A stretch of 64,000 nucleotides of DNA from JBHIYN01 sp041984235 (GTDB taxonomy: Bacteria > Pseudomonadota > Gammaproteobacteria > Ga0077536): the NCBI GenBank assembly GCA_041984235.1, contig JBHIYN010000002.1:62001-126000 (forward strand), given 5' to 3'. Positions 36,791 through 45,398 of this stretch are shown here, one piece after another. A program made the position numbers and the translations under genes. Position 1 is the first letter of the stretch, and each line of letters opens with the position of its first letter. The notes under the pieces are model-generated. The model was not told the DNA's origin. It saw only the letters and a list, made by a program, of their open reading frames with translations, and made no database searches.

Positions 36791-37954
36791 TCAGACCCTC
36801 TCCATGATGAGCGTGGCGCTGCCGTGGCGGGTGCCGAGCAAGCCGCCGGTGCCGTGCGCGAGCGCGAGATCGCAATCCGCGACCTGCACCGCCGGGTGCG
36901 CTTCGCCGCGCAGCTGGCGCACCGCCTCCAGCACCTTGGTCATGCCGCCGCGGTTGCCGGGATGGTTGCTGCACAGGCCGCCGCCGTCGGTATTGAACGG
37001 CAGGCGGCCGACGCCGGCAATCAGGTTACCGTCGGCGACGAAGGCACCGCCGGCACCCTTCTCGCAGAAACCGATGTCCTCGATCTGCATCAGCACGGTG
37101 ATGGTGAAGCTGTCGTAGAGCGAGGCGTACTTGATGTCGGCCGGCCGCACGCCGGCTTCCGCGAAGGCGTTCGCCGCCGAACGCACGCCGGCCGAGTACG
37201 TCAGGTCGACGCGGCCGCCGTTCATGTGCTTGATCGCCTCACCGGCACCGAGCACGCGCACCGTGCGGCGCTGCAGCTCGCGCGCGACCTCCGGCGCCAC
37301 CACCACCAGCGCGCCGCCACCGTCCGAGACCACGCAGCAATCGAGCCGGTGCAGCGGATCGGCGACCAGCGGCGAGGCGAGCACGTCCTCCACCGTGACC
37401 GGCTCGCGCAGCATGGCGTGCGGATTGTGCTGGGCATGCTGGGAGGCGGCGACCTTGATCCAGGCGAGCTGCTCGGAGGTGGTGCCGAACTCGTGCATGT
37501 GGCGGCGCGCGACCATGGCGTAGACGTTGAGCACGGTCGGACGATACGGCGCCTCGAAGGGCGCGTCGGGCGGCTGCAGGGCCAGTGGCGCGCGGCCCGG
37601 CTGGGCACCGCCGGTGCGCGGCTTGCCGGCGAGTGTGATCAGGGCGACCCGGCACTTGCCCGCCGCGATCGCCTGCGCGGCGTGGTTGACGTGCACGATG
37701 TAGGAGGAGCCGCCGGTCTCGGTGGTGTCGACGTGGGCCAGGTTTAGCCCGAGGTAATCCGCCATCGACAGCGCGCCGAGGCCCGGGGCGTCGCCGGCGC
37801 AGAAATAGGCGTCGACGTCACGCAGCTCGAGGCCGGCGTCGGCCAGCGCGCCCCGCGCGACCTCGGCGTGCAGCTGCTGGATCGGAATGCCGACCGCCTT
37901 GCGCGTAGGGTGTTCGTAGATGCCGGCGATGTACGCCCTGCCCTTGATGCTCAT
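36791..37954 (-). CDS. thiolase-like protein without catalytic cysteines (Ltp2-like aldolase candidate)
   Basis: A 387-residue thiolase-fold protein starting MSIKGRAYIAGIYEHPTRKA; a GTG start at 37966 adds four residues. The place of the nucleophilic Cys reads TETGGSSYIVHV, with Ser. The His loop is kept (SNHPGNRGG), but the C-terminal GGG segment reads AHGTGGLLGTRHG, without Cys. Loss of both cysteines with an adjacent DUF35 gene is the pattern of Ltp2/SCP-x-like retro-aldolases of steroid side-chain degradation. A lipid-transfer or ketothiolase role cannot be excluded. Confidence 0.82.
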   Translation of the reverse strand: MSIKGRAYIAGIYEHPTRKAVGIPIQQLHAEVARGALADAGLELRDVDAYFCAGDAPGLGALSMADYLGLNLAHVDTTETGGSSYIVHVNHAAQAIAAGKCRVALITLAGKPRTGGAQPGRAPLALQPPDAPFEAPYRPTVLNVYAMVARRHMHEFGTTSEQLAWIKVAASQHAQHNPHAMLREPVTVEDVLASPLVADPLHRLDCCVVSDGGGALVVVAPEVARELQRRTVRVLGAGEAIKHMNGGRVDLTYSAGVRSAANAFAEAGVRPADIKYASLYDSFTITVLMQIEDIGFCEKGAGGAFVADGNLIAGVGRLPFNTDGGGLCSNHPGNRGGMTKVLEAVRQLRGEAHPAVQVADCDLALAHGTGGLLGTRHGSATLIMERV

Positions 37955-38076
37955 GGTTTGCTGCACTACTCCTCACTGGCTGGCGGCGCGCACCGGGAGG
38001 CGCTCACCCCGGCGTGCAGCATACACGCAGGGCCATGCACACGCGGGCCCGGCGGCAAGGCGCGGCGCGAAGGGGC

Positions 38077-38484
38077 TCAGTCGACCTCCGGCTTGCGCCG
38101 CATCTGCTTGGTCCGGCCGCGGCGCGTCTTCTGCTCGACCCGGCGCGCCTTGGCCGCGCGCGAGGGGCGCGTGGCGATGCGTTTCGCCGGGCGCTGGCGG
38201 GCGCGGCGCAGCAACTCCGTGAAACGCGCCAGCGCCGCTTCGCGGTTGCGCGCCTGCGAGCGCGATTCGTCGGCCTGGATGACGATCTCGTCGTTGCCGG
38301 TCGCGCGCCGGCCGGCCAGCGTCAGCAGGCGCTGGCGCACGTCGGCCGGCAGTGCCAGGCGTTTCAGGTCGACGCGCAGCTCGACCGCGGTGGCGACTTT
38401 GTTGACGTGCTGTCCGCCGGGGCCGCGGGCGCGGATGAAGCGGAAGCTGAGCGCGTCGGGATTGATGTCTGCGGCGCTCGACAT
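38077..38484 (-). CDS. arfB: ArfB/YaeJ peptidyl-tRNA hydrolase, ribosome rescue
   Basis: A 135-residue protein starting MSSAADINPDALSFRFIRARG. Gly23, Gly24 and Gln25 form the GGQ motif, and the C-terminal tail is strongly basic (RPAKRIATRPSRAAKARR), as needed to sit in the empty mRNA channel of a stalled ribosome. It hydrolyses peptidyl-tRNA on ribosomes lacking a stop codon. Met 38484 is chosen over the longer frame to 38526, which adds residues not typical of the family. Confidence 0.92.
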   Translation of the reverse strand: MSSAADINPDALSFRFIRARGPGGQHVNKVATAVELRVDLKRLALPADVRQRLLTLAGRRATGNDEIVIQADESRSQARNREAALARFTELLRRARQRPAKRIATRPSRAAKARRVEQKTRRGRTKQMRRKPEVD

Positions 38485-38578
38485 GGTGCTGCCGGGTTGA
38501 TGCGTTCCCGCGCTATGGTGCGGCAAGCCGTCCCCCCTGTCACGGCGACGTCGCTGCGTCGCCCGCGCGCCGGGCGCC

Positions 38579-39211
38579 TTAAGCTTCCTCGGCCTGGCGG
38601 TACTGGGCGAACATCTGGTCGAACTCGGCGTCGTCGATGTCGACTTCCTCGACCGAGAGCGTCATGTGCTTGTCGACCGCGGCGCGCACCAGGTCGTTGG
38701 CCTTGCGCACCACGTCGAGCGAGACGGTGGCGAAGCGGAAATCGGTCACCGCCAGCCCCTGCACGCCTTCGGCGGTGTCAATCGGCAGCGGCAGCACCAG
38801 CGGCAGCAGGTTCGAGTCCAGCATCAGCTTGAAACCGCGGTAGATGCTGCCAGTGTAGGCGAGCAGGTTCTCGCCCTGGGCGCCAATCGAGCGGCCGAGC
38901 ACGTTGTGGCGCGTGCTGCTGAGGTTGACCGGGATGGTGCAGTGATCGGGGCCGAGAAACGTCAGGCTCTCCCATTCCTTGCCGCTGACGTCGGCGACCG
39001 CGCCGATGATGCCGAGATCCCAGCACGGCGCGACGTCGGCAGCGCTCACACCGGCCAGCAGACCGCGGTCCTTGAACACCAGCCGTCCCTTGTCCATGAC
39101 CAGGTTGCCGAGCAGCGCGGCCCGCTCCTTCTTGCGCAGCATCGGCAATTCACCCAGGCCGCGCTTGAACAGTTGCTCGAAGATGGCGGGTTGTGTCGGT
39201 TGCTCGGGCAT
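38579..39211 (-). CDS. conserved-looking protein of unknown function
   Basis: A 210-residue protein with no signal peptide and no recognised domain. It has mixed beta/alpha character: DKGRLVFKDRGLLAGVSA, LGIIGAVADVSGKEWESL, CTIPVNLSSTRHNVLG and a hydrophobic NLLPLVLPLPIDTAEG segment. The C-terminal VEEVDIDDAEFDQMFAQYRQ is acidic. It is 95 bases upstream of arfB on the same strand and divergent from the PGPGW gene. I do not recognise it. Confidence 0.75.
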   Translation of the reverse strand: MPEQPTQPAIFEQLFKRGLGELPMLRKKERAALLGNLVMDKGRLVFKDRGLLAGVSAADVAPCWDLGIIGAVADVSGKEWESLTFLGPDHCTIPVNLSSTRHNVLGRSIGAQGENLLAYTGSIYRGFKLMLDSNLLPLVLPLPIDTAEGVQGLAVTDFRFATVSLDVVRKANDLVRAAVDKHMTLSVEEVDIDDAEFDQMFAQYRQAEEA

Positions 39212-39360
39212 GGTGGCGCTCCCGCGCTCGCTGGCGTCGGACGGTTGCTGTGGCTCTGTCCCGGGCGCTGACGCGCCGGGTCTGGTTGGATCCTTATCGG
39301 CGCCCCCGCGGCAAAAGTTGAATGCCTGGCCCGACCCGACGTCGTGCCGGCTGATTTGCC

Positions 39361-39366
39361 TATAAT
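39361..39366 (+). promoter_or_regulatory. -10 element (TATAAT) before the PGPGW-protein gene
   Basis: A perfect TATAAT hexamer in a GC-rich context, giving a leader of about 70 bases to the GTG at 39442. No good -35 is visible 17 bases upstream. Confidence 0.4.
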
Positions 39367-39441
39367 TCCGCCCCCCAGGCCGCTTTCAGCGACTGCCAAG
39401 ATGTTGACCCCCCGTTCCGATACAGCCCCGGGCGGCACGCC

Positions 39442-39867
39442 GTGAGCGGCTGGCGCGAGGCGCTGGAGAGCGCCCTGCCCTGGCTCGCGGCCGGCTCGCT
39501 GGCCTCGCTGGTGCTGGTCGCGGTGGCCGTGCCGATCATCGTCATCGAGCTGCCGGCCGACTACTTCGCGCGCCGCGATCGCTCGCAGTTCCCGTTCCAC
39601 GATCGCCACCCGCTGCTGTTCGTGCCGCTGCTGGTGGTAAAGAATCTCGCCGCGGTGACCTGCATCGTGATTGGCGCCGCCCTGCTGCTGCTGCCGGGCC
39701 AGGGCCTGCTGACCATCCTGGTCGGGGTGCTGCTGCTCGACTTTCCCGGCAAGTACCGCCTGGAGCGCTGGCTGGTCAGCCGCCGGCGCATCCTGCACCT
39801 GTTCAACCGCATTCGCGAGCGCGCCGGCCGGGCGCCTTTCCACATCGTCGACCAGGGCGGCCGGTAA
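39442..39867 (+). CDS. PGPGW-type small integral membrane protein
   Basis: A 141-residue protein starting at GTG 39442. Two or three hydrophobic segments are present: residues about 12-35 and a long stretch from about 60 with LLLPGQGLLTILVGVLLLDFPGK, whose PGxG pattern is the signature of the PGPGW/TIGR02611-like family. The C-terminus is basic and cytoplasmic-like (RRRILHLFNRIRERAGRAPF). Function of the family is unknown. Confidence 0.85.
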   Translation: MSGWREALESALPWLAAGSLASLVLVAVAVPIIVIELPADYFARRDRSQFPFHDRHPLLFVPLLVVKNLAAVTCIVIGAALLLLPGQGLLTILVGVLLLDFPGKYRLERWLVSRRRILHLFNRIRERAGRAPFHIVDQGGR

Positions 39868-39997
39868 GGCCGGTTCGTCACGTCCCGTGCGGCGGTGCCG
39901 CAGGCGGCCGCGGCGCGGCCCGACCCGCCGCGACCGCGGTCCCGGCTACAATCGAGCGCCGCGCCCCGGCGCAGCCCCCAGCATCGGAAGCACCGTC

Positions 39998-41626
39998 ATG
40001 AAGCCTCATTTCGCCAAACTCTGGGAAACCGTCGCCGACACCCTGCCCGACCACGTAGCCGTGGTGCAGGGCGCGCGCCGCATCACCTGGCGCGACTACG
40101 AGACGCGCGCGGCGCGGCTCGCCGCCGCCTTCAGCGACGCAGGCCTCGGCCCGGACTCGAAAGTCGGCATGTACCTGTACAACTCGCCCGAGTACTGCGA
40201 GACCAACTTCGCCGCGCTGAAGATGCGCGCGGTACCGGTCAACGTGAACTACCGTTACCTCGACGACGAGCTGGTCTACCTGCTCGACAACGCCGATGCC
40301 GAGGCGGTGGTGTTCCATACCTCGCTCGGCGACCGCATCGCGCGCATCGCGCCGCGCCTGCCGAAGATCCGGCTGCTGGTCGCGGTCGACGACGGCCCCG
40401 CCGGTGACGGCAGCGTGACGGTGGACGCGGCGCTGGCCTACGAGGACGTCCAGGCGCGCTTCGAGCCGCTGCCGCGGATGGCGCCGCAGGGCGAGGAGAT
40501 CTACATGCTCTACACCGGCGGCACCACCGGCATGCCCAAGGGCGTGATGTACCCGCTGGAGGACTTCACCGGGTTCTTCATCACCAGCTACCCGCCCATG
40601 ATCGGGCTGGCGCCGTTTGCCGACGTCGACGCCCTGCTCGCCAGCATGCGCGAGCGCGCCGCGGCCGGCACCCCGCTGGTGGCGATGTCGGCGCCGCCCC
40701 TGATGCACGGTACCGGCTGCTGGCTGGGCATGATGGCGCCGCACATGATGGGCGGCACCGCGGTGCTGCTCGAGCACCGCGGGCTGGACCCGGTCGAGCT
40801 GTGGAACACGGTGGCGCGTGAACGCGTGCAGCACCTGATCATCGTCGGCGACGCCTTCGCCAAGCCCATGCTGCGCGCGCTTGAGGACAACCCCGGGCGC
40901 TGGGACCTCGACTGTCTCGCGCTCATGATCTCCTCCGGCGCGATGTTCTCCGCGGAGGTCAAGGCAGGCCTGTTCGAACACGTCCCCGCTCTCACCATCG
41001 CCGACATTCTGGGCTCGACCGAGGGCGGCATGGGCATGGCCCTGTCGACCAGGGACTCGCCGGCAGCGGCGACGGCAAAGTTCGCGCTGTCCGAGACCAC
41101 GCGCGTGATCACCGAGGACGGCCGCGAGGTCGCGCCGGGCTCGGGCGAGACCGGGCTGGTGGCGAGTGGCGGCCTGGTGCCGATCGGCTATTACAAGGAC
41201 GCGGAGAAGTCCGCGCGCACCTTCCGCGTGGTCAACGGCAAACGCTATTCCTTCCCCGGCGACATGGCGAAAGTCGCCGCCGACGGCACCCTGGAGCTGC
41301 TCGGGCGCGGCTCCAACTGCATCAACACCGGCGGCGAAAAGGTCTTTCCCGAGGAGGTCGAGGAAGCGCTGAAACGCTACCCGGCGGTGGAGGACGCGCT
41401 GGTGTTCGGCGTGCCCGACGAGCGCTTCGGCAACCGCGTGGTCGCGGTCGCCTCGCTCGCACCGGGCCACGAGGCGACGCCGGAAGCCGTGATCAGCGCG
41501 GCCCACGAGCGCATCGCCGGCTACAAGGTGCCGCGCCAGCTCGTGATCGTGCCGCGCGTACCGCGCGCGCCGAACGGCAAGGCCGACTACCCCGGCGCGC
41601 GCGCACTGTTCGACGCTGCGCACTGA
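39998..41626 (+). CDS. AMP-dependent acyl-CoA synthetase
   Basis: A 542-residue adenylate-forming enzyme. The P-loop is YTGGTTGMPKG, followed by the LMHGTGCWLG region, the GSTEGG motif, YSFPGDMAKV with the conserved Asp, and GRGSNCINTGGEKVFPEEVEEAL. The C-terminal Lys lies in PNGKADYPGA. It activates a carboxylic acid to its CoA thioester; the long-chain or bile-acid-like type is likely but unproven. It stands with the PGPGW gene upstream and a MATE gene 31 bases downstream. Confidence 0.92.
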   Translation: MKPHFAKLWETVADTLPDHVAVVQGARRITWRDYETRAARLAAAFSDAGLGPDSKVGMYLYNSPEYCETNFAALKMRAVPVNVNYRYLDDELVYLLDNADAEAVVFHTSLGDRIARIAPRLPKIRLLVAVDDGPAGDGSVTVDAALAYEDVQARFEPLPRMAPQGEEIYMLYTGGTTGMPKGVMYPLEDFTGFFITSYPPMIGLAPFADVDALLASMRERAAAGTPLVAMSAPPLMHGTGCWLGMMAPHMMGGTAVLLEHRGLDPVELWNTVARERVQHLIIVGDAFAKPMLRALEDNPGRWDLDCLALMISSGAMFSAEVKAGLFEHVPALTIADILGSTEGGMGMALSTRDSPAAATAKFALSETTRVITEDGREVAPGSGETGLVASGGLVPIGYYKDAEKSARTFRVVNGKRYSFPGDMAKVAADGTLELLGRGSNCINTGGEKVFPEEVEEALKRYPAVEDALVFGVPDERFGNRVVAVASLAPGHEATPEAVISAAHERIAGYKVPRQLVIVPRVPRAPNGKADYPGARALFDAAH

Positions 41627-41657
41627 GCCCGCGCCCGGCAGCGCCCGGGCCGGCGCC

Positions 41658-43031
41658 ATGATGCCCGTTTCTACCCGTCCGGCCTGGCGCGACGAGCTCG
41701 GCGCGCTGCTCGCGCTCGGCGTGCCGATGGCGCTGACCCAGCTCGTGCAGTTCTCCGTGCACACCATCGACGTGCTCATGATCGGACGCCTGGGCGCCGA
41801 GGCACTGGCCGCCTCCGCCCTCGGCCTGGTCGTGTTCCAGGTCGCCTTCCTCGCCGGCATGGGGCCCGCGATCGCGGTGACCCCGCTGGTCGCGCAGGCG
41901 CTGGGCGCCGACGCGCGGAACCATGCCGACGTGCGCGTGTCGGTGCGCATGGGCTTGTGGGCGACCGTACTGGTGCTGCCGCCGGCGCTGGCGCTGTTCC
42001 TCGCCACCGAATCACTGGCGCTGGCGCTGGGCCAGCCGCCGGCACTGGCCGCGCGCGCCGCGCCCTACGTGCTGGCGCTCGCGCCCGGGCTGCCGTTCAT
42101 GCTCGGCGTGCTGGTGTTGCGCAATTTCCTCGCCGCGATCGAGCGCACGCGCGTGCCGCTCGCCGTGCTCGCCGCCACCACTGTGCTGAACGGCGGCCTC
42201 AACTACCTGCTCATCTACGGGCACTGGGGTCTGCCTCGCCTCGAGCTGGTCGGCGCCGGCATCGCTTCCGCGCTTGCCCATGCGACCGGCTTCGTCGCCC
42301 TCGTCGTGTACATCGCGCGCGACCGGCGCGCAGCGGCGTTCGACCTCTTCGCGCAGTGGTGGCGGCCGCACCGCGCGCGCCTCGGCGAGGTGCTGCGGCT
42401 GGGCTGGCCGATCGGCGTGTCGATTGCCTTCGAGCTGCTGCTGTTCAACGTCGCGGTGCTGCTGATGGGCCGCATCGGCGTCGACGAGGTCGCCGCCTAC
42501 CAGGTCGCGCTGAACGTCGCCGCGATCGCCTTCATGCTGCCGCTGGGTCTGTCCATGGCCGGCAGCGTGCGCGTCGGCCTCGCTGCCGGCGCCGGCGACC
42601 GGGCGCGCGTGCGCCGCGCCGCGGCCGTCACCCTCGCCGTCTGCGCCGCCGCCATCCTGCTGGTCGCGCTGCCGGTGCTCGGCGCGCCGCGGCGGGTCGC
42701 CGGCCTGTACCTGGCAGCCGGCGAACCGGCCAATGCCGCGGTGCTCGCACTGGCCGCGAGCTTCCTGCCGATCGCAGCCGCGTTCGCACTGTTCGATGCC
42801 GTGCAGGTCGGCGCCATGCAGTGCCTGCGCGGACTGAAGGACGTCCGCGTGCCGATGCTGATCGCCGGCTTCAGCTACTGGATCGTGGGCTTCCCGGTTG
42901 CCGCGACGCTCGGGCTCGGCAGCGATCTCGGTGCGGTTGGCGTGTGGTGGGGGTTGCTCGCCGGACTCGCCAGCGCGGCGCTGCTGCTGTCCGTGCGCCT
43001 GGCGCTGCTCACGCGTCGTGCCGCGGGGTGA
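41658..43031 (+). CDS. MATE-family multidrug efflux protein, NorM-like
   Basis: A 457-residue integral membrane protein with about 12 hydrophobic segments. The N-terminal ALGVPMALTQLVQFSVHTIDVLMIGRLG and the mirrored second half (GWPIGVSIAFELLLFNVAVLLMGRIG) show the two-fold repeat of MATE exporters. It probably exports cationic toxic compounds against Na or H. It follows the acyl-CoA synthetase by 31 bases, and a shared transcript is possible. Confidence 0.92.
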   Translation: MMPVSTRPAWRDELGALLALGVPMALTQLVQFSVHTIDVLMIGRLGAEALAASALGLVVFQVAFLAGMGPAIAVTPLVAQALGADARNHADVRVSVRMGLWATVLVLPPALALFLATESLALALGQPPALAARAAPYVLALAPGLPFMLGVLVLRNFLAAIERTRVPLAVLAATTVLNGGLNYLLIYGHWGLPRLELVGAGIASALAHATGFVALVVYIARDRRAAAFDLFAQWWRPHRARLGEVLRLGWPIGVSIAFELLLFNVAVLLMGRIGVDEVAAYQVALNVAAIAFMLPLGLSMAGSVRVGLAAGAGDRARVRRAAAVTLAVCAAAILLVALPVLGAPRRVAGLYLAAGEPANAAVLALAASFLPIAAAFALFDAVQVGAMQCLRGLKDVRVPMLIAGFSYWIVGFPVAATLGLGSDLGAVGVWWGLLAGLASAALLLSVRLALLTRRAAG

Positions 43032-43103
43032 AGCACGCCGCGGTTTGCCAGCGGCGGGTGATTGCGGTTATCACTGACGCCCCTTTTCGAACGGAAGCGC
43101 ATC

Positions 43104-43739
43104 ATGGCACGCAGCGCCGACTGGTACTTCGATTTCATCTCGCCCTACGCCTACCTGCAATTCAAACACTTCGACCGCCTGCCCGACGATCTCGAGGTAA
43201 CGCTGAAGCCGGTGTTGTTCGCCGGCCTGCTCGGCCACTGGGCACACAAGGGGCCGGCCGAGATCCCGGCCAAGCGCGTGCAGACCTATCGCTACTGCCA
43301 CTGGTACGCGCAACGTCTCGGCGTGCCCTTCCGCACCCCGCCGGCGCACCCGTTCAACCCGCTCGGCGTGCTGCGCCTGGCGATCACGCTGGGCGCCACG
43401 CGCGCGGCCGTCGGCACGATTTTCGACTACGTCTGGGGCGAGGGCGGTGACGTGCACGGCGCGACCGGGCTGGCCGCGCTCGGTGCGCGACTCGGCGTCG
43501 ACGACGTCGCCGCGCTGATCGCGGATCGGGAAGTCAAGCAGGGCCTGCGCAGCAACACCGAGCAGGCCATCGCCGCCGGTGTCTACGGGGTGCCGACCTT
43601 CGTCGTCGATGGCGAGCTGTTCTGGGGCTTCGACGTCACCGACATGCTGCTCGACTACCTCGCCGACCCGGCCTTTATGCGTGACCCCGAGATGCAGCGC
43701 CTCGCGCACCTGCCGGCCGCCGCCGAACGGCGCCGCTGA
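43104..43739 (+). CDS. DsbA-fold 2-hydroxychromene-2-carboxylate isomerase (NahD-like)
   Basis: A 211-residue protein starting MARSADWYFDFISPYAYLQF. The FDFISPYAY motif, with Ser in place of the DsbA CxxC, is characteristic of the kappa-GST/NahD isomerase family, as are GVYGVPTFVVDGELFWG near the C-terminus and the NPLGVLRL helix. Family enzymes use glutathione to isomerise aromatic degradation intermediates. It is convergent with the nitrile hydratase operon. No other naphthalene-type genes are seen. Confidence 0.9.
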   Translation: MARSADWYFDFISPYAYLQFKHFDRLPDDLEVTLKPVLFAGLLGHWAHKGPAEIPAKRVQTYRYCHWYAQRLGVPFRTPPAHPFNPLGVLRLAITLGATRAAVGTIFDYVWGEGGDVHGATGLAALGARLGVDDVAALIADREVKQGLRSNTEQAIAAGVYGVPTFVVDGELFWGFDVTDMLLDYLADPAFMRDPEMQRLAHLPAAAERRR

Positions 43740-43757
43740 GCCGGGGCAGGGCGCGCC

Positions 43758-44066
43758 TCAGGCGTCGTCGGCGCGCACGGCGAGCAGGCCGCGCTCGTCC
43801 AGCACGCGCTCCAGCGAAGCCAGCCAGTGCTCGTAGTAGCCGGGCGCATCGGGCCGGGGTGCGGCGGGCGATTCGCCGGCGGCGTCGATCGCCGCGATCA
43901 GGTGATCGCGGAACACCTCCCACGGATAGTGGCCCTGCTCGCACAGCGCGACGGCGATGGCGAACGCGCGCTGCTCCCAGCGGTCGTGGAAGACCAGCTC
44001 ACCGCTGCGCCGCGGCAGCGCGGCCTGCCCCGGCATCAGGGAGACGTCCTCGCGCGTCTCGCTCAT
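43758..44066 (-). CDS. nitrile hydratase accessory/activator protein
   Basis: A 102-residue protein with the FHDRWEQRAFAIAVALCEQGHYPWEVFRDHL pattern (landmarks FHDRWE and WEVFRDH), resembling the N-terminal part of beta subunits and of the small Co-NHase activators. Such proteins deliver cobalt and oxidise active-site cysteines in the alpha subunit by subunit exchange. It follows the alpha gene by one base, completing the beta-alpha-activator order. Confidence 0.9.
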   Translation of the reverse strand: MSETREDVSLMPGQAALPRRSGELVFHDRWEQRAFAIAVALCEQGHYPWEVFRDHLIAAIDAAGESPAAPRPDAPGYYEHWLASLERVLDERGLLAVRADDA

Positions 44067-44067
44067 C

Positions 44068-44712
44068 TCACGCCGCCAGGCGGGTGACGCCGATCATGGC
44101 GTCGCGGGTGACCAGCGCGGCGAGCGCTTCCTCGCTCAGGCCCTCGCTGCCGGGCGGGCGTTCGGGCAGCACCAGGTAACGCACCTCGGCGCTGGAATCC
44201 CACACGCGCACTTCGACGTCGTCGCCGAGCTCGGTGCCGAAATCAGCCAGCACGCCGCGCGGATCGATGACCACGCGCGAGCGATACGGCGCCTCCTTGT
44301 ACCAGGTCGGCGGCAGGCCCAGCACCGGCCACGGGTAGCATGAACACAGCGTGCACACGACCACGTTGTGCACCTCAGGCGTGTTCTCCACCACCACCAT
44401 GTGCTCGCCCTGCAGGCCGCTGTAGCCGAGCTCGGCAATGGCCGCGGTGGCGTCGGCCAGCAGGCGCGCCTTGTACTCGGGATCGGTCCACGCCCGCGCC
44501 ACCACGCGCGCACCGTTCATCGGCCCGAGATCGTTCTCGTAGATCTCGACGATACGGTCCAGCGCCTCGCGCGTGACCAGGCCCTGCTCCACCAGCAGGT
44601 TCTCGATCTCCGCCACGCGCGCCTCGAGCTCGGCGGTCTCGACCCCGTTACGGCGTTTCTCGAGATAGGGATTGGGCGGCGCAGCGTGGCCGGGATGATG
44701 GTGGTCGCTCAT
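44068..44712 (-). CDS. nthA: nitrile hydratase alpha subunit, Co-type
   Basis: A 214-residue protein. The metal site is CTLCSC: Cys120, Cys123, Ser124 and Cys125, with Thr121 that marks cobalt rather than iron enzymes, followed by YPWPVLGLPPTWYK. It hydrates nitriles to amides as a heterodimer with the beta subunit. Its ATG overlaps the beta stop by four bases (ATGA). A longer start at 44742 is less likely. A His-rich start (MSDHHHPGH) is present. No amidase gene is in the window. Confidence 0.95.
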   Translation of the reverse strand: MSDHHHPGHAAPPNPYLEKRRNGVETAELEARVAEIENLLVEQGLVTREALDRIVEIYENDLGPMNGARVVARAWTDPEYKARLLADATAAIAELGYSGLQGEHMVVVENTPEVHNVVVCTLCSCYPWPVLGLPPTWYKEAPYRSRVVIDPRGVLADFGTELGDDVEVRVWDSSAEVRYLVLPERPPGSEGLSEEALAALVTRDAMIGVTRLAA

Positions 44713-45332
44713 GACGGCGCCTCCTCCAGGTAGGATTCCCACAGGTCGATGTACAGGCCGTCGCGCGCCGGCGCCGCGTCACCCCACAGCTCGCGCGCCT
44801 CGAAACGCACCGAGTACAGCGGCTGCGGATCCTCGCCGCGGTGATGGGCGGCGGTGTCCGGGAACACGTGGTTGCCGTGCACGGCGGCGATCACGCCCCG
44901 GCGGCCGCGCACGTAGCGCGGCAGGCGCGTGTGCCCGGGCGGGTTCAGGTTCTTCGCCCGCACCGCGTCGCCGGGTGCGAAGCGCGGCGTGCCGCCCTCG
45001 CGATCGGCGGGCATGCCGGCGGCAACCACCTGGTCGACCACCGCCGGCACCAGCGGCTCGTCGGACTTCGGCTGGTGACGCAGATCGGTGTCCTCGATAC
45101 GCCGTTCCAGGCCTGCCAGCCAGTGCTCGTAGTAGGTCGTCTGCAGGTAGCGCAGCGGATCCATGCGCTCGATGGCGTGGCGGTAGGCGTCGATCGGTCC
45201 CAGCGCGCCGCCGGAGAGCATCATCATCGCGAAGACGCGCTTCTCCCAGTCGGCGTGGAAGACCGGCTCGTCCGGCTCCTCGACGACCGCGCCGAAACAG
45301 GTCAGGCCGCCCATGTCGTGAATGCCGTTCAT
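44709..45332 (-). CDS. nthB: nitrile hydratase beta subunit
   Basis: A 207-residue protein starting MNGIHDMGGLTCFGAV, the conserved beta N-terminus. The helical part FHADWEKRVFAMMMLSGG and YYEHWLAGLERRI leads to an SH3-like C-terminal barrel (RFAPGDAVRAKNLNPPGHTRLPRYVRGRRG, here quoted only as RAKNLNPPGHTRLP). It is first in the operon, as in Co-type enzymes. The stop overlaps the alpha start. Confidence 0.95.
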   Translation of the reverse strand: MNGIHDMGGLTCFGAVVEEPDEPVFHADWEKRVFAMMMLSGGALGPIDAYRHAIERMDPLRYLQTTYYEHWLAGLERRIEDTDLRHQPKSDEPLVPAVVDQVVAAGMPADREGGTPRFAPGDAVRAKNLNPPGHTRLPRYVRGRRGVIAAVHGNHVFPDTAAHHRGEDPQPLYSVRFEARELWGDAAPARDGLYIDLWESYLEEAPS

Positions 45333-45398
45333 GGCCCGTTCTCCGTGGCAGAGGCCGACAAACTACCGGCCCGCGGGCGGCAACTCAACTGCCGCCGC

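Noticed and set aside
39878..42007. Minus-strand frame opposite the acyl-CoA synthetase
   Set aside because: It contains no recognisable motif, whereas the plus strand has the full AMP-binding signature.
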